Below are positions 27,205 through 36,833 of a stretch of 64,000 bases of DNA, piece after piece. Position numbers and translations under genes: made by a program. The DNA is taken from assembly GCF_002934455.1 (NCBI RefSeq), contig NZ_PTIR01000011.1, positions 124,001 through 188,000 of the forward strand, given 5' to 3'. This stretch comes from Trinickia symbiotica. Lineage in GTDB: Bacteria; Pseudomonadota; Gammaproteobacteria; Burkholderiales; Burkholderiaceae. The notes under the pieces were generated by a model. It was not told where the DNA came from, searched no databases, and saw only the letters and a list, made by a program, of their open reading frames with translations. Positions within the stretch are counted from its first letter, which is position 1; each line of letters opens with the position of its first letter.

Positions 27205-28146
27205 GTGGCCATCCACTTGGATCTTGGCGATCTGCAGGCATTCACAGCGCTGGTCAAGCTCGGTAACTTCCGCAAGGCCGCCGAATCGATCAACATCTCG
27301 CAGCCGGCACTGAGCCGACGAATCGATAAGCTTGAAGAGGCACTTGGCGTGCGCCTGTTCGAGCGCACCACGCGCCGTGTGTACCTGACGACGGTCGGCC
27401 AGGCCTTCGCGCCGAGCGCCGAGCAGTTGCTGGATGATCTGGACGCCGCGCTGCTCAGCATCCGCGAGGTATCGTCGAGCCACCTGGGGCACGTGACGAT
27501 TGCATGCGTGCCGTCGGCTGCGCACTATTTTCTGCCAACCGTCATCGCGCAGTATCGTCTTCGCTATCCGCGTATCCGCGTCAAGCTCTTCGACGCGAGC
27601 GCGACCGAAGTATTGAACGCGGTCAAGAACGGTGAAGCCGACTTCGGCGTTGGCTTCGTCGGTAGTCAAGACGCTGACGTCGAATTCAAGCTGCTTATGC
27701 AAGATCGATTTGTCGTGGCATGCCGACGCAACCATCCGCTGGCGAGTAAGAAGCGCGTTTCGTGGAGCGAGTTCTATGAACACGACTACGTGTCGGTCGA
27801 CAAGACGTCTGGAAACCGCCTGCTGCTCGACCAGGCGCTCGGGGCCATCGCACCGCGCGCACCGAGCGTCTGTGAAACGCGCCATGTGACTACCACGCTC
27901 GGGCTCGTCGAAGCCGGGCTCGGAATTGCCGCCGTGCCGTCCATGGCGATGCCTCAGTCCGAGCATCCGTTACTGACGAGCGTACCGCTCGTCGACCCGG
28001 TAGTGACGCGACGCGTCGGTCTCGTGAGCCGCCGCGGTCGCCAGCTGACACCCGCGGCGCAAGAGTTCTACCGCATGGTCGTCGACTTACAAGGCGCACG
28101 GGGCCCCCGCGGCGCCGCGAAAAAAACAATGCGAAGGGAATCGTGA
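27205..28146 (+). CDS. LysR-family transcriptional regulator
   Basis: A 313-residue LysR protein. The N-terminal winged helix (FRKAAESINISQPALSRRIDKLEEALGVRLFERTTRRV) is at about residues 20-60, and a two-lobed ligand domain follows. The start is GTG at 27205. It lies divergently to the racemase remnant, which it may once have controlled, and next to the orphan binding protein and transporter genes. The target is unknown. Confidence 0.88.
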   Translation: MAIHLDLGDLQAFTALVKLGNFRKAAESINISQPALSRRIDKLEEALGVRLFERTTRRVYLTTVGQAFAPSAEQLLDDLDAALLSIREVSSSHLGHVTIACVPSAAHYFLPTVIAQYRLRYPRIRVKLFDASATEVLNAVKNGEADFGVGFVGSQDADVEFKLLMQDRFVVACRRNHPLASKKRVSWSEFYEHDYVSVDKTSGNRLLLDQALGAIAPRAPSVCETRHVTTTLGLVEAGLGIAAVPSMAMPQSEHPLLTSVPLVDPVVTRRVGLVSRRGRQLTPAAQEFYRMVVDLQGARGPRGAAKKTMRRES

Positions 28147-28262
28147 GCCGCTCGGGCAGGTGCGCTCAAAAGTGTTTCTCGGTCAGGTTCGGCAGCGCCA
28201 TCGAACATTATTGGACATGGACCGTTGCCGCAGCCCTGCCCCCTGCCCGCGCGCGGATCAGC

Positions 28263-29057
28263 TCAATGCTGACTGACCGGTTGGAGACCTGTCGATTCGA
28301 CCACAGGCCGGGCCTCGGGCGACGAGAGATAATCGAGCAGCGCCTTGGCTTCCCGAGGATGCGACGTACCGGTCGGAATACCCGCGGCGTACCGCGTGAC
28401 GGACTGCACGGATTCAGGAATCGTGCCGACGAACGTTACGCCCTTGACGGGCAGCAACTCGCTGACCTGTTGAAAGCCGACCTCATAGTCACCCGTCGCA
28501 ACCACCGATGCAACAGGAATCCGTGGAATCATCTTCGCCTTTTGCTTGACGTCGTCTTCGATACCGAGCTTCTTGAAAAGCTCGCGCTCGATATATACGC
28601 CGCTTGCGCTGTCGGAATAGGCGATAGACTTCGCGTGCAACAGCGTCTGCCGCAATGCATCGAGCGAACTGATATCCGGTTTCGGCGCGCCTTCGCGAAC
28701 AACCATGCCGATGCGTGAATCGGCGAGCTCGACACGGGAGCCAGGGATGACTTTGCCTTGCTTGATCAGATCGTCGAGTGCATAGCCGACCATGATCACG
28801 ACATCGGCGGGCTCGCCGCGCGCAAGCCGGTTCGGTATGGCGGCGGCGGACTTGCCCATTGACGGCCCTTGGATCGTATTCAGCGTGTTTCCTGTTGCCG
28901 CGGCGAAGCGCGGACCGAGCAACTGATACGCCGCCGTGAAGCCGCCAGAGGTCATCACGTGCAGCTCCGCGCTTTGCACGTTCGTCGCGGCAACCGTGCT
29001 GCCAATAAACGCGACGGCAAGGCACTTCAGCAAAACGGCTCGAAAAATGCGCATCAT
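28263..29057 (-). CDS. ModA-like periplasmic substrate-binding protein (orphan)
   Basis: A 264-residue secreted binding protein of the molybdate/sulfate-type fold (PBP_like). A signal peptide is cut near VQSA before ELHVMTSGGFTAAYQLLGPRF. The start at 29057 follows a GAGGAG site; a second ATG is directly adjacent. No ABC permease or ATPase is nearby. Instead the gene follows an MHS-family transporter by 13 bp on the same strand. True molybdate binding is doubtful; many such orphans are unassigned. Confidence 0.8.
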   Translation of the reverse strand: MMRIFRAVLLKCLAVAFIGSTVAATNVQSAELHVMTSGGFTAAYQLLGPRFAAATGNTLNTIQGPSMGKSAAAIPNRLARGEPADVVIMVGYALDDLIKQGKVIPGSRVELADSRIGMVVREGAPKPDISSLDALRQTLLHAKSIAYSDSASGVYIERELFKKLGIEDDVKQKAKMIPRIPVASVVATGDYEVGFQQVSELLPVKGVTFVGTIPESVQSVTRYAAGIPTGTSHPREAKALLDYLSSPEARPVVESTGLQPVSQH

Positions 29058-29070
29058 CAAACGTCTCCTC

Positions 29071-30375
29071 TTATTGTGATTGGACCGCACCCAGTGCAGT
29101 CGGCACGCGCCGGTACAGCACGAACGTCGCGCAGCAGGCGCAGGCGGCGGCAAAGCTCAGCCAGTATCCCGGTGCGGCCTTGTCGCCCGTCCATTGAATC
29201 AGCGCCGTGGAAATCGCGGGCGTGAAGCCGCCGAACACGGCCGTTGCCAGACTGTATGCGAGAGAGAAGCCGGCCACGCGTACCTCGGCGGGCATGATCT
29301 CGGTGAGCGCGACCACCATCGCACCGTTATAGACGCCGTACATGAAGGACAGCCATAGCAGGACCCCGAGCATGCTCGTGAAGCTGGGCGCATGCGCGAG
29401 CCAGGAGAGCACCGGATACGCGGTCAGCACAGCGAGCACACTCATGCCGATCAAAAGCGGACGGCGGCCAAAACGGTCCGACAGCGCACCGCCAATTGGC
29501 AACCAGATGAAATTCGACACGCCGATACATAGTGTGACAAGCAAGCTATCGGCCGTACTCAGGTGCAGCACCGTCTTGCCGAACGTGGGCGCATAGACGG
29601 TGATGAGGTAAAAGCTCGTGGTGGTCATCGCGACCAGCATCATGCCGGCGAGCACGATGGCCCAGTGTCGAGCCAGCGTGCGGAATACCTCACGCACATT
29701 GGCCCGATGCTGGCGCTGCTCGAACGCTCGGGTTTCCGTGAGATTGCGGCGCAGCGCGAAGATGAAAGGCACGATCAGGCAGCCGACGAAGAACGGCACC
29801 CGCCACCCCCATTCGGCGATCATGCTCTTGCTGAGCCATTGGTTCAGCGCGAATCCGAGCGTGGCCGCGACGACGATCGCGACCTGCTGGCTCGCCGACT
29901 GCCAACTCGTGTAGAAGCCTTTGCGGCCCGGCGTCGCCATCTCGGCCAAGTAGACCGAGACTCCGCCGAGCTCCGCGCCGGCCGAGAAACCCTGCAGCAG
30001 ACGGCCTAGCAGCACGAGCGCAGGTGCGGCGAGGCCGATGCTGGCATAGCCAGGCACGAAGGCTATGAGAATCGTGCCGACAGCCATGAGCGAAAGCGTG
30101 ACGATCAGGCCCTTGCGGCGACCGACATCGTCTATATATGCGCCAAGGACAATCGCGCCGATCGGTCTCATCAAAAAGCCCGCGCCGAACACGGCGAAAG
30201 TCATCATCAAGGAGGCGAACTCGCTCGACGACGGGAAGAAAACCGCGGCGATTTGCGTCGCATAGAAGCCGAACAGGAAAAAGTCGAACTGCTCGAGGAA
30301 GTTGCCGGCGGTAACGCGGAGTACGGTCGCGCTTGCACGACCGCGATCGGAAGCGATGGCGGCTGATTGTTGCAT
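29071..30375 (-). CDS. MFS transporter, metabolite:H+ symporter (MHS) family
   Basis: A 434-residue protein with twelve predicted membrane segments. The MHS-type features are [17 protein letters not shown] near the N-terminus, [20 protein letters not shown] after helix two, and [13 protein letters not shown] in helix four. Members carry citrate, shikimate, proline/betaine or dicarboxylates. The start at 30375 follows an AGGAGA site; the open frame reaches 30603. It is cotranscribed with the ModA-like binding protein gene. The substrate is unknown. Confidence 0.87.
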   Translation of the reverse strand: MQQSAAIASDRGRASATVLRVTAGNFLEQFDFFLFGFYATQIAAVFFPSSSEFASLMMTFAVFGAGFLMRPIGAIVLGAYIDDVGRRKGLIVTLSLMAVGTILIAFVPGYASIGLAAPALVLLGRLLQGFSAGAELGGVSVYLAEMATPGRKGFYTSWQSASQQVAIVVAATLGFALNQWLSKSMIAEWGWRVPFFVGCLIVPFIFALRRNLTETRAFEQRQHRANVREVFRTLARHWAIVLAGMMLVAMTTTSFYLITVYAPTFGKTVLHLSTADSLLVTLCIGVSNFIWLPIGGALSDRFGRRPLLIGMSVLAVLTAYPVLSWLAHAPSFTSMLGVLLWLSFMYGVYNGAMVVALTEIMPAEVRVAGFSLAYSLATAVFGGFTPAISTALIQWTGDKAAPGYWLSFAAACACCATFVLYRRVPTALGAVQSQ

Positions 30376-30619
30376 GGAGGTGTCTCCTGACGGTTCTAGT
30401 TCATGCGCCGCAGGCAGGTCATGCGATGAGCTACTGAGCGACCACGCATTGTTCTTTGGAACGGCCTCCGATGTGAAGTGCAAGTTTCGGATCGATTGAT
30501 GCGCAATGTCGATCAATCGATGGTGATGGCCGCTCGCCACCTCTGTCCTACATTGCTGCGCGAATCCGTCGAGAGTTTCAGGCGTCGCTATCATCGGAGC
30601 CATTCGTCCGCCGGGAAGC

Positions 30620-31002
30620 TGCGGCGCCTGACTGGCAGCGAGGAGCGTTCTCTGATCGTCGTGACGAGCGTTTCAATCGCTTCCGTCGCGGCATTTCATC
30701 TTCTGCCGCCACCGGTGCTCGGCGCGCTCGTCTGCCTCGCGGCATGGGGCGCGGCCCTCGGAGCCGGAGCGCCCTCGGCGACGACCGTGCTGGCCGAACG
30801 TTCGGGCCAAGACAAGGGCATGGTGCTGGCAACCGCCGAGACGCTCAACAACGTCGTCATCGTGTCACTCGTCCCCATCGCATCGATGACGCTCGAGACT
30901 GGGTCAATCGCTATCGCGACAGCGGTCTTCTCAGTGGGATTGGGTATAGGCGCCGCGCTAACGCTGTACGACGCGCTGTTTGGACTCTCTCGGAACCGGT
31001 AG
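30620..31002 (+). pseudogene. C-terminal fragment of an MFS transporter
   Basis: The translated stretch from about residue 55 of an open frame beginning at 30478 shows only the last three or four membrane helices of a DHA1-type MFS protein (GALVCLAAWGAALGAGAPSATTVLAE, ATAETLNNVVIVSLVPI). The N-terminal two thirds is missing and the upstream part is unrelated, lying antisense to the MHS leader. It is most likely a gene remnant next to the tRNA. Confidence 0.6.
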
Positions 31003-31076
31003 ACACGCTTGGCCTATGATCGGCGACGTGGAAAAACTGCGGACTACAGGGGCGATCTACGGACCGTAGAAAAAGA

Positions 31077-31103
31077 CAAAGCCTTGATCTCTCAAGGCTT
31101 TTC
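31077..31103 (-). terminator. Intrinsic terminator after tRNA-Ala
   Basis: AAGCCTTGA and TCAAGGCTT pair around a four-base loop; on the minus strand the hairpin is followed by a T-rich tract (TGTCTTTTTC). It lies 30 bp beyond the CCA end of the tRNA. Confidence 0.75.
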
Positions 31104-31134
31104 TGACTGTTCTGTGCTTCCCCGGATTATCGGG

Positions 31135-31210
<76 letters not shown>

Positions 31211-31228
31211 TTGCAGAACAGAAACGAG

Positions 31229-31257
31229 ATTCTATATGCCCTTCTGTAACTTGTAAA
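31229..31257 (-). promoter_or_regulatory. Predicted tRNA-Ala promoter
   Basis: On the minus strand TTTACA (31252-31257) and TAGAAT (31229-31234) are 17 bp apart, 19 bp before the tRNA 5' end. Confidence 0.55.
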
Positions 31258-31346
31258 TACCCCTTACATCGCTTCGTGCAGTTTCCGGTGCACGAGCAAA
31301 ACACGCCGCACCGCGACCGCGACCACCGCGCCGTCCGCGCCCGCAA

Positions 31347-32759
31347 TCAGGTGGCCGACAAGCCCTTCTCGATTCGCGCCACCGCCGCTTCGCGACCGAC
31401 GAGCGCAAGCACTGCGTCGATCGACGGCGTATGCGTCGTGCCGACAACGAGAAGCCGCACCGGCATCGCGAGCTGCGGCATCTTGAGCTTGTGGGCGGCG
31501 AGCGTCGCCTTCATCGCCGCCGCGATGCCCTCTTTCGTCCAGTCGGCCGAACGCAAGGCCGCGGCCAACTCCGCGAGCGCCGGGCGAACCGCGTCAGTGA
31601 CATGCTGAGCCAACGCATCCGCCTCGGGCGCGGGCATGCGATAGAACATCGCGGAAGTTTCGGCGATCTCCTTGATCGTCGTCGCCCGATCCTTCATGAG
31701 CGCGATGACGCCGACGAGATCGGGGCCGCTCGCGAGCGTCGCTTCATCAATCCCGACCTCGTCGAAAAAAGGCTTCGCGAGTTCGGCCAGACGCGCGTTA
31801 TCGGCTTCCTTGATGTAGTGGTTGTTGAGCCAGTTCAGCTTGTTGTGGTCGTATTGCGCCGGCGACTTGCCGAGGTGCTCGAGATCGAACCATTCGACAA
31901 ACTGCTCGCGCGAAAAGATTTCTGCATCGCCGTGCGACCAGCCGAGCCGAGCCAGATAGTTCAGCACGGCCTCGGGCAAGTAACCCGCGTCGCGATAGCC
32001 CACGACGCTCACTGCACCGTGGCGCTTGCTCATCTTCTCGCCCGCTTCGTTGAGCACCGTGGGCAGATGCGCATAGATCGGCGGCTCGGCACCGAGCGCA
32101 CGCATGATGTTGATTTGCCGCGGGGTGTTGTTGACGTGATCGTCGCCGCGAATCACATGGGTGATCCGCATATCGATATCGTCGACGACCACGCAGAAGT
32201 TATAGGTCGGCGTACCGTCGGGCCGTGCAATGACGAGATCGTCGAGCTCGTCGTTCGAGATCTCGACGCGCCCTTTCACCGCATCGTCCCAGGCGACCAC
32301 GCCCGCGAGCGGATTCTTGAAGCGAATTACGGGGTCGACGCCGGCAGGCGGCGTCGGCAGGACTTTGCCCGGCTCGGGGCGCCAGGTTCCATCGTAACGC
32401 GGCTTGAGCCCCGCCTCGCGTTGCCGCTCGCGCAGCGCGTCGAGCTCCTCCGTCGACATGTAGCACGGATAGGCGAGCCCTTTCTCGACCATCTGCGCAA
32501 CCACTTCGCGGTAGCGGTCCATGCGCTGCATCTGGTAGTAAGGGCCTTCGTCGTAATCGAGGCCGAGCCATGCCATGCCTTCGAGAATCGCATCGACGGA
32601 AGCGGCGGTCGAACGTTCGACGTCAGTGTCCTCGATGCGCAGTACGAACGTCCCCTTCATCTTGCGCGCAAACGCCCACGGATAGAGCGCGGAGCGGATG
32701 TTGCCGAGATGGATGAAGCCCGTGGGGCTCGGGGCGAAACGGGTACGGACGGTAGACAT
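31347..32759 (-). CDS. gltX: Glutamyl-tRNA synthetase
   Basis: A 470-residue class I synthetase. The HIGH-type motif is in [20 protein letters not shown] (residues about 6-25), and the KMSKS-type motif reads KMSKRHGA. Length is standard for bacterial GluRS. The start at 32759 (MSTVRTR) is fixed by the conserved N-terminus; the open frame reaches 33014. It charges tRNA-Glu and supplies glutamyl-tRNA for tetrapyrrole synthesis. The tRNA-Ala gene lies 136 bp downstream, as in related Burkholderiaceae. Confidence 0.97.
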   Translation of the reverse strand: MSTVRTRFAPSPTGFIHLGNIRSALYPWAFARKMKGTFVLRIEDTDVERSTAASVDAILEGMAWLGLDYDEGPYYQMQRMDRYREVVAQMVEKGLAYPCYMSTEELDALRERQREAGLKPRYDGTWRPEPGKVLPTPPAGVDPVIRFKNPLAGVVAWDDAVKGRVEISNDELDDLVIARPDGTPTYNFCVVVDDIDMRITHVIRGDDHVNNTPRQINIMRALGAEPPIYAHLPTVLNEAGEKMSKRHGAVSVVGYRDAGYLPEAVLNYLARLGWSHGDAEIFSREQFVEWFDLEHLGKSPAQYDHNKLNWLNNHYIKEADNARLAELAKPFFDEVGIDEATLASGPDLVGVIALMKDRATTIKEIAETSAMFYRMPAPEADALAQHVTDAVRPALAELAAALRSADWTKEGIAAAMKATLAAHKLKMPQLAMPVRLLVVGTTHTPSIDAVLALVGREAAVARIEKGLSAT

Positions 32760-33036
32760 AGGCGAGTTAGCGCGCGAAAGCGGCGATGCGGACGGCGAAA
32801 AAGAGACCGCAATTATAACGTGTGACGCAAACACGCCTCGCCGCGCCGAGCGCGTCGTCGAGCGCGGAATGGATACGACACCGGGCGCTCGCGAGCGGCC
32901 GTTTGCCTTATGATGTGCCCGCGCGCCGTCCAGGCTTCGTCGCATCACACAGGCAGTGGCGTGGATCAACGCTGCCTGCGAGCGACCCGTCCGCTTGTTC
33001 GGGACACGGCGCATTCACTGCAGTTGGAGACATCGT

Positions 33037-33993
33037 TTGAGCTCATCTTCATCCCGCCCGCCGCGCCTTTCACGGCGCGGTTTCTCGATCGCCTGTGCCT
33101 CGGCCCTCCTCGGCGCCTGCGCGTCGCCGCCCTCGAAAACCACGAGCGACACCACCTCCGCACTCGCGCCGAGCACGCCCGTCGCACCGATTCCTCCGCG
33201 CCCCTTCAGGATCGGCCTCGCCCTCGGTGGCGGCGCGGCTCGCGGGTTCGCCCACATCGGCGTCATCAAGGCGCTAGAAGCGCGCGGCTTGCACGCCGAC
33301 ATCGTCTGCGGCACCAGTGCGGGCTCCGTCGTGGGAGCGCTCTACGCGTCGGGGATGACGGGCATTGCGATCAACAAGCTCGCATTGACGATGGACCAGG
33401 CGTCCATCAGCGACTGGGCGATGCCGTTTCGCGCACGCGGCTTCCTGCAAGGCGTCGCGCTGCAGAACTACGTCAATGCAACGCTCGCCAACCGGCCGAT
33501 CGAAAAGATGGCGAAGCCGCTCGGCATCGTCGCGACGGATCTGCGCACGGGCCAGCCAATCCTCTTTCAGCGCGGTAACACCGGTGTCGCCGTGCGTGCG
33601 TCATGCAGCGTTCCGTCGATTTTCGAACCCGTGACGATCGGCGGGCACGAGTATGTGGATGGCGGGCTCGTGAGTCCCGTTCCGGCATCGTTCGCGCGCC
33701 GCATGGGTGCCGACTTCGTCGTGGCCGTCGACATCTCGGCCAACCCCGAAACGGCGCTCACGCAAAGCTCGTTCGACGTGCTGCTTCAGACATTCACGAT
33801 CATGGGTCAAACGATCAAGACCTACGAGCTTGAGAAATACGCCGACTTCGTGATTCGCCCGAATCTCGCCGCGATGAGCGGGAGCGACTTTGGGCAACGA
33901 AATGCGGCTATCCTCGCTGGCGAGGAGGCCGTTGCCAAGGCGTTCGGGCAACTCGAACAAAAACTGGCGGCAAGTCAGGCGCGCGCGGCGTAG
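33037..33993 (+). CDS. Patatin-like phospholipase lipoprotein
   Basis: A 318-residue predicted lipoprotein acylhydrolase. A TTG start at 33037 with GGAG six bases upstream gives a proper lipoprotein signal peptide ending in C28 (LLGAC). The oxyanion motif GGGAARG precedes the nucleophile serine S94 in GTSAGS, and the dyad aspartate is in VDGGLVSPVP. Members of the RssA/YlbK type are envelope-linked esterases of unclear physiological substrate. It is divergent from gltX. The longer ATG frame from 32956 lacks a sensible signal peptide. Confidence 0.87.
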   Translation: MSSSSSRPPRLSRRGFSIACASALLGACASPPSKTTSDTTSALAPSTPVAPIPPRPFRIGLALGGGAARGFAHIGVIKALEARGLHADIVCGTSAGSVVGALYASGMTGIAINKLALTMDQASISDWAMPFRARGFLQGVALQNYVNATLANRPIEKMAKPLGIVATDLRTGQPILFQRGNTGVAVRASCSVPSIFEPVTIGGHEYVDGGLVSPVPASFARRMGADFVVAVDISANPETALTQSSFDVLLQTFTIMGQTIKTYELEKYADFVIRPNLAAMSGSDFGQRNAAILAGEEAVAKAFGQLEQKLAASQARAA

Positions 33994-34362
33994 TCAGCAA
34001 TGGGGCGAATTCGCGATAATGATCTTCCATCAACCTTTGGGTCGACAACGCTCGAGCAGCCCTCGCCGAGAGGGTTTCCTCATACGAGGATGAGCCCTCC
34101 CGCGTCGCTCGTTCATTTTGGGTTATTTGCAAGCGCTACCGGTACCCGAGAAGAGATCTGCCTCCGGCGGTTTTGGGACGTCGGCGAGTAACTCGCTCAA
34201 CCGAAAAGTATGGCGAATTGAGTTGGGCGTGAAAACGCCGCTCCTCGCCTGCAAAACTACAGGGCGACAAGACGCGTTCGACTAGGATTTAGGGGGCGGA
34301 ACGGACGTCCGTAAGCGAGGCCCTGAGAAGGGGCCCCGTTTGAGAGAAGTACCGGAAACGGC
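33994..34362. other. 369-bp convergent spacer rich in inverted repeats
   Basis: This lies between the convergent patatin and NlpC genes. No credible coding frame was found. Four short inverted repeats cluster in 130 bp: GCGAG-TAA-CTCGC (34184-34196), GGCGT-GAAA-ACGCC (34226-34239), TCGCCTG/CAGGGCGA (34245-34267) and the palindrome ACGGACGTCCGT (34301-34312). A GGCCC/GGGCC hairpin near 34319-34335 may end transcription. It may encode a small RNA. Confidence 0.4.
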
Positions 34363-35046
34363 TCAGTTGCTACCCTTCGCGTCCATGCTCACGCGTTGGC
34401 GCAACTGCTCCGCTGGAAAATCGGTCTCGACTCGGCGCGCGCCGGTGAAGCGCTTTTCCCAGTAACGATCGTCGAGATCGTCGACGCGGATCGTGCTACC
34501 CGTCGAGGGCGAATGCACGAACTTGTTGTCGCCGATATAGATGCCGACGTGAGAAAACGTCCGACGCATCGTATGGAAAAACACGAGATCGCCGGGCTTC
34601 AAATCGGTGATCCGCACCTTTTCGCCCACCCGGCTCATCTCCTCGGCGCGGCGCGGCAGCGCCAAACCGAGCGTGTCCTGGAAGACGTAACGGACGAATC
34701 CGCTGCAATCGAGCCCCGAATCGGGGGAATCGCCGCCCCAGCGATAGCGCACGCCAATCATGTTCAGCGCGCCGACGACGACATCGCCGGCCTTGCCCGC
34801 CATTCCCGACAGAAACGCCTTCGCGCGGCCGCCACTGGTCGTGGGCGCCGGGACGGCTTGCGAATCAGGGGAAGGAGCGACGAAAAGAGGGGTAGGCGCG
34901 GCGCCGGGTTGAATCGAGATTGCGGTGCTTTGCGACAAATTGTTCGCTTCGTCTGCGAACGCGCTGGCAGCCGCTGTCATTAGCGCGCCAACTAGCATTA
35001 CGGTGACGACGCGCGAGCGAGCCTGGGCAAAGTATCGATGCTGCAT
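34363..35046 (-). CDS. NlpC/P60-family cell-wall peptidase
   Basis: A 227-residue secreted C40 peptidase. A signal peptide ends near AFA (residues 29-31). A proline-rich linker precedes the catalytic domain with C114 in LDCSGFVRY, H166 in FSHVGIYIG and H178 in FVHSP. Such enzymes cut stem peptides of peptidoglycan (D-Glu to diamino-acid bonds). It follows the convergent spacer and precedes the yej transporter genes on the same strand, with its own start well separated from yejF. Confidence 0.92.
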   Translation of the reverse strand: MQHRYFAQARSRVVTVMLVGALMTAAASAFADEANNLSQSTAISIQPGAAPTPLFVAPSPDSQAVPAPTTSGGRAKAFLSGMAGKAGDVVVGALNMIGVRYRWGGDSPDSGLDCSGFVRYVFQDTLGLALPRRAEEMSRVGEKVRITDLKPGDLVFFHTMRRTFSHVGIYIGDNKFVHSPSTGSTIRVDDLDDRYWEKRFTGARRVETDFPAEQLRQRVSMDAKGSN

Positions 35047-35133
35047 CGGTCGGTAGAATTTGCTTAAGAATCAGCGGTCTGGCGAAAAGTTTGGACGATA
35101 CTAGCCAGAATGTAACTAGTTGTCAAAAGAATT

Positions 35134-35166
35134 TAAAAAAACGATAACAGGACGCGATCAGCGCCC
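35134..35166 (-). terminator. Possible intrinsic terminator after yejF
   Basis: On the minus strand GGGCGC and GCGTCC (one G-T pair) flank a five-base loop and are followed within ten bases by a run of seven T. It lies between the yejF stop and the NlpC start. Confidence 0.4.
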
Positions 35167-35180
35167 GGGGCCTGGCATTT

Positions 35181-36833
35181 TCACGCCTGCCCTGTCCCCA
35201 TGCTTGCGGCCAGCAGCCTTTGTGTATACGAATGCTCGGGAGTCGAAAATATCTTCTCGACATCACCCGTCTCGACGATCGCGCCGTTTTGCATAACGAC
35301 GACACGATGCGCCATCGCGCCGATGACCGCGAGGTCATGACTGATGAATATAAAGCCGAGATTGTATTTATGCTGCAGTGCGGTCAGCAGCGCCAACACC
35401 TGCTGCTGAATCGAGACGTCGAGCGCGCTCGTGGGTTCATCGAGTATAAGCAAGCGCGGTTCCAGGACAAGCGCGCGTGCGATCGCAATCCTCTGACGTT
35501 GGCCGCCGGAGAACTCGTGCGGATAGCGCGCGAGTGCGGTGCGATCGATCCCCACTTCGCGCAGCATGGCGATGACTTTTTCGCGCCGGGCCGCCCTGCC
35601 GAGTTCAGGCCGATGCAGCTCGAGCCCTTCCCCGACGATCCGCTCGACCGTGTGGCGCGGCGAGAGCGAGCTGAACGGATCCTGAAAGACAACCTGCATA
35701 TTCGATCGCAGCAGCGTGCGCTCGCGCCCGCGGTAGCTCGCGAGCGCACGCCCCTGAAACTCGATCGCGCCCTGGGACGCGCGCTGCAGGCCCAGCAGCG
35801 CCATCGCGAGCGTCGACTTGCCGGAGCCGGACTCGCCGACGATGCCGAGCGTCTCCCCTTGGCGTACGGCGAGGCTCGCGTTGGAGACAGCGGTGAAGCG
35901 CCCGGCCCGAAACCAGCCGGCGATACCGGTTGCTCGCGTGCGAAACGTCACCGAGACGTCGCGCGCATCGAGCACGGTCGGGGCGATCGGCAGGACGGGA
36001 TGAACGGCTCGCTGCGGGCGGCTCTCGATGAGGCGGCGCGTATAAGGATGCTGCGGCTCGGCGAAAATCCGCTCGACGGGTCCGCTTTCGACGAGCACGC
36101 CCTTCTCCATCACGGCCACGCGCTGGGCGAAGCGGCGCACGAGATTCAGATCGTGCGTGATGAGCAGCACGGCCATGCCGCGCCGCTCGGCCTCGTGGAT
36201 CTGCAGCTCGAGCAGGAGATCGACGATCTGCGCGCGAATCGTCACGTCGAGCGCCGTCGTCGGCTCGTCGGCGAGCAACAGCCGCGGACGACATGCAAGC
36301 GCCATCGCGATCATCGCGCGCTGCCGCTGGCCGCCCGATAGCTGATGCGGATAGCTGGTCACGCGCTTTTCGGGTTCGCCGATGCCCGTGCGTGCGATGA
36401 GCGCGATCGCGCGCCGACGCGCCTCGTCGGCCGACACCCCGTCGTGCGCGACGATCGTCTCGGCGATCTGCTCCCCGATCGTATAGAGCGGGTTAAGGGC
36501 CGTCATCGGCTCCTGAAAGATCATCGCGATATCAGCGCCGCGCAGTCCCCGCATTTCGCGCTCGCTTTTCATCATCAAGTCTTCGCCCGCGAACCGAATC
36601 GCCCCGCTTACTTCGGCATCACGCAACAGACGCAGTATGGCGAGCGCCGTCACTGTCTTCCCCGAGCCCGATTCGCCGACGAGCGCAACGCGTTCGCCGC
36701 GCGCGATCGCGAACGTCACATCGCTGACGGCAACGGTGTCGCCGAACGACACGCGCAGATTTTCGAGCGAAAGCAGCGGCTCGCCGTTGGCTTCATGCTC
36801 CGCTCGCGCCTCACGGGTCGGCTTCGAACTCAC
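35181..36833 (-). CDS. yejF: Oligopeptide/microcin C-type ABC transporter ATPase (double)
   Basis: A 550-residue ATPase with two nucleotide-binding domains in one chain. Each has Walker A (GESGSGKTVTA near residue 50; GESGSGKSTLA near 325) and an LSGGQRQR or FSGGQRQR signature with Walker B. The GTG at 36833 is chosen because GGAGG lies six bases upstream and it overlaps the yejE stop as GTGA; the open frame continues to 36959. With YejABE it imports peptides and microcin-C-like compounds. It is the last gene of yejABEF. Confidence 0.92.
   Translation of the reverse strand: MSSKPTREARAEHEANGEPLLSLENLRVSFGDTVAVSDVTFAIARGERVALVGESGSGKTVTALAILRLLRDAEVSGAIRFAGEDLMMKSEREMRGLRGADIAMIFQEPMTALNPLYTIGEQIAETIVAHDGVSADEARRRAIALIARTGIGEPEKRVTSYPHQLSGGQRQRAMIAMALACRPRLLLADEPTTALDVTIRAQIVDLLLELQIHEAERRGMAVLLITHDLNLVRRFAQRVAVMEKGVLVESGPVERIFAEPQHPYTRRLIESRPQRAVHPVLPIAPTVLDARDVSVTFRTRATGIAGWFRAGRFTAVSNASLAVRQGETLGIVGESGSGKSTLAMALLGLQRASQGAIEFQGRALASYRGRERTLLRSNMQVVFQDPFSSLSPRHTVERIVGEGLELHRPELGRAARREKVIAMLREVGIDRTALARYPHEFSGGQRQRIAIARALVLEPRLLILDEPTSALDVSIQQQVLALLTALQHKYNLGFIFISHDLAVIGAMAHRVVVMQNGAIVETGDVEKIFSTPEHSYTQRLLAASMGTGQA

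Noticed and set aside
34000-34191. 63-codon plus-strand frame after the patatin gene
   Set aside because: No ribosome site, no similarity recognised and unusual composition; treated as non-coding spacer.
33994-34362. RNase P RNA, tmRNA or 6S RNA in the convergent spacer
   Set aside because: The signature stretches of RNase P RNA and tmRNA are absent on both strands, and there is no single long closing stem as in 6S RNA.
35083-35095. AAAAGTTTGGACG also found before the MocR gene
   Set aside because: Only one half of the palindrome is present here and the genes are unrelated, so the shared 13-mer is probably chance.
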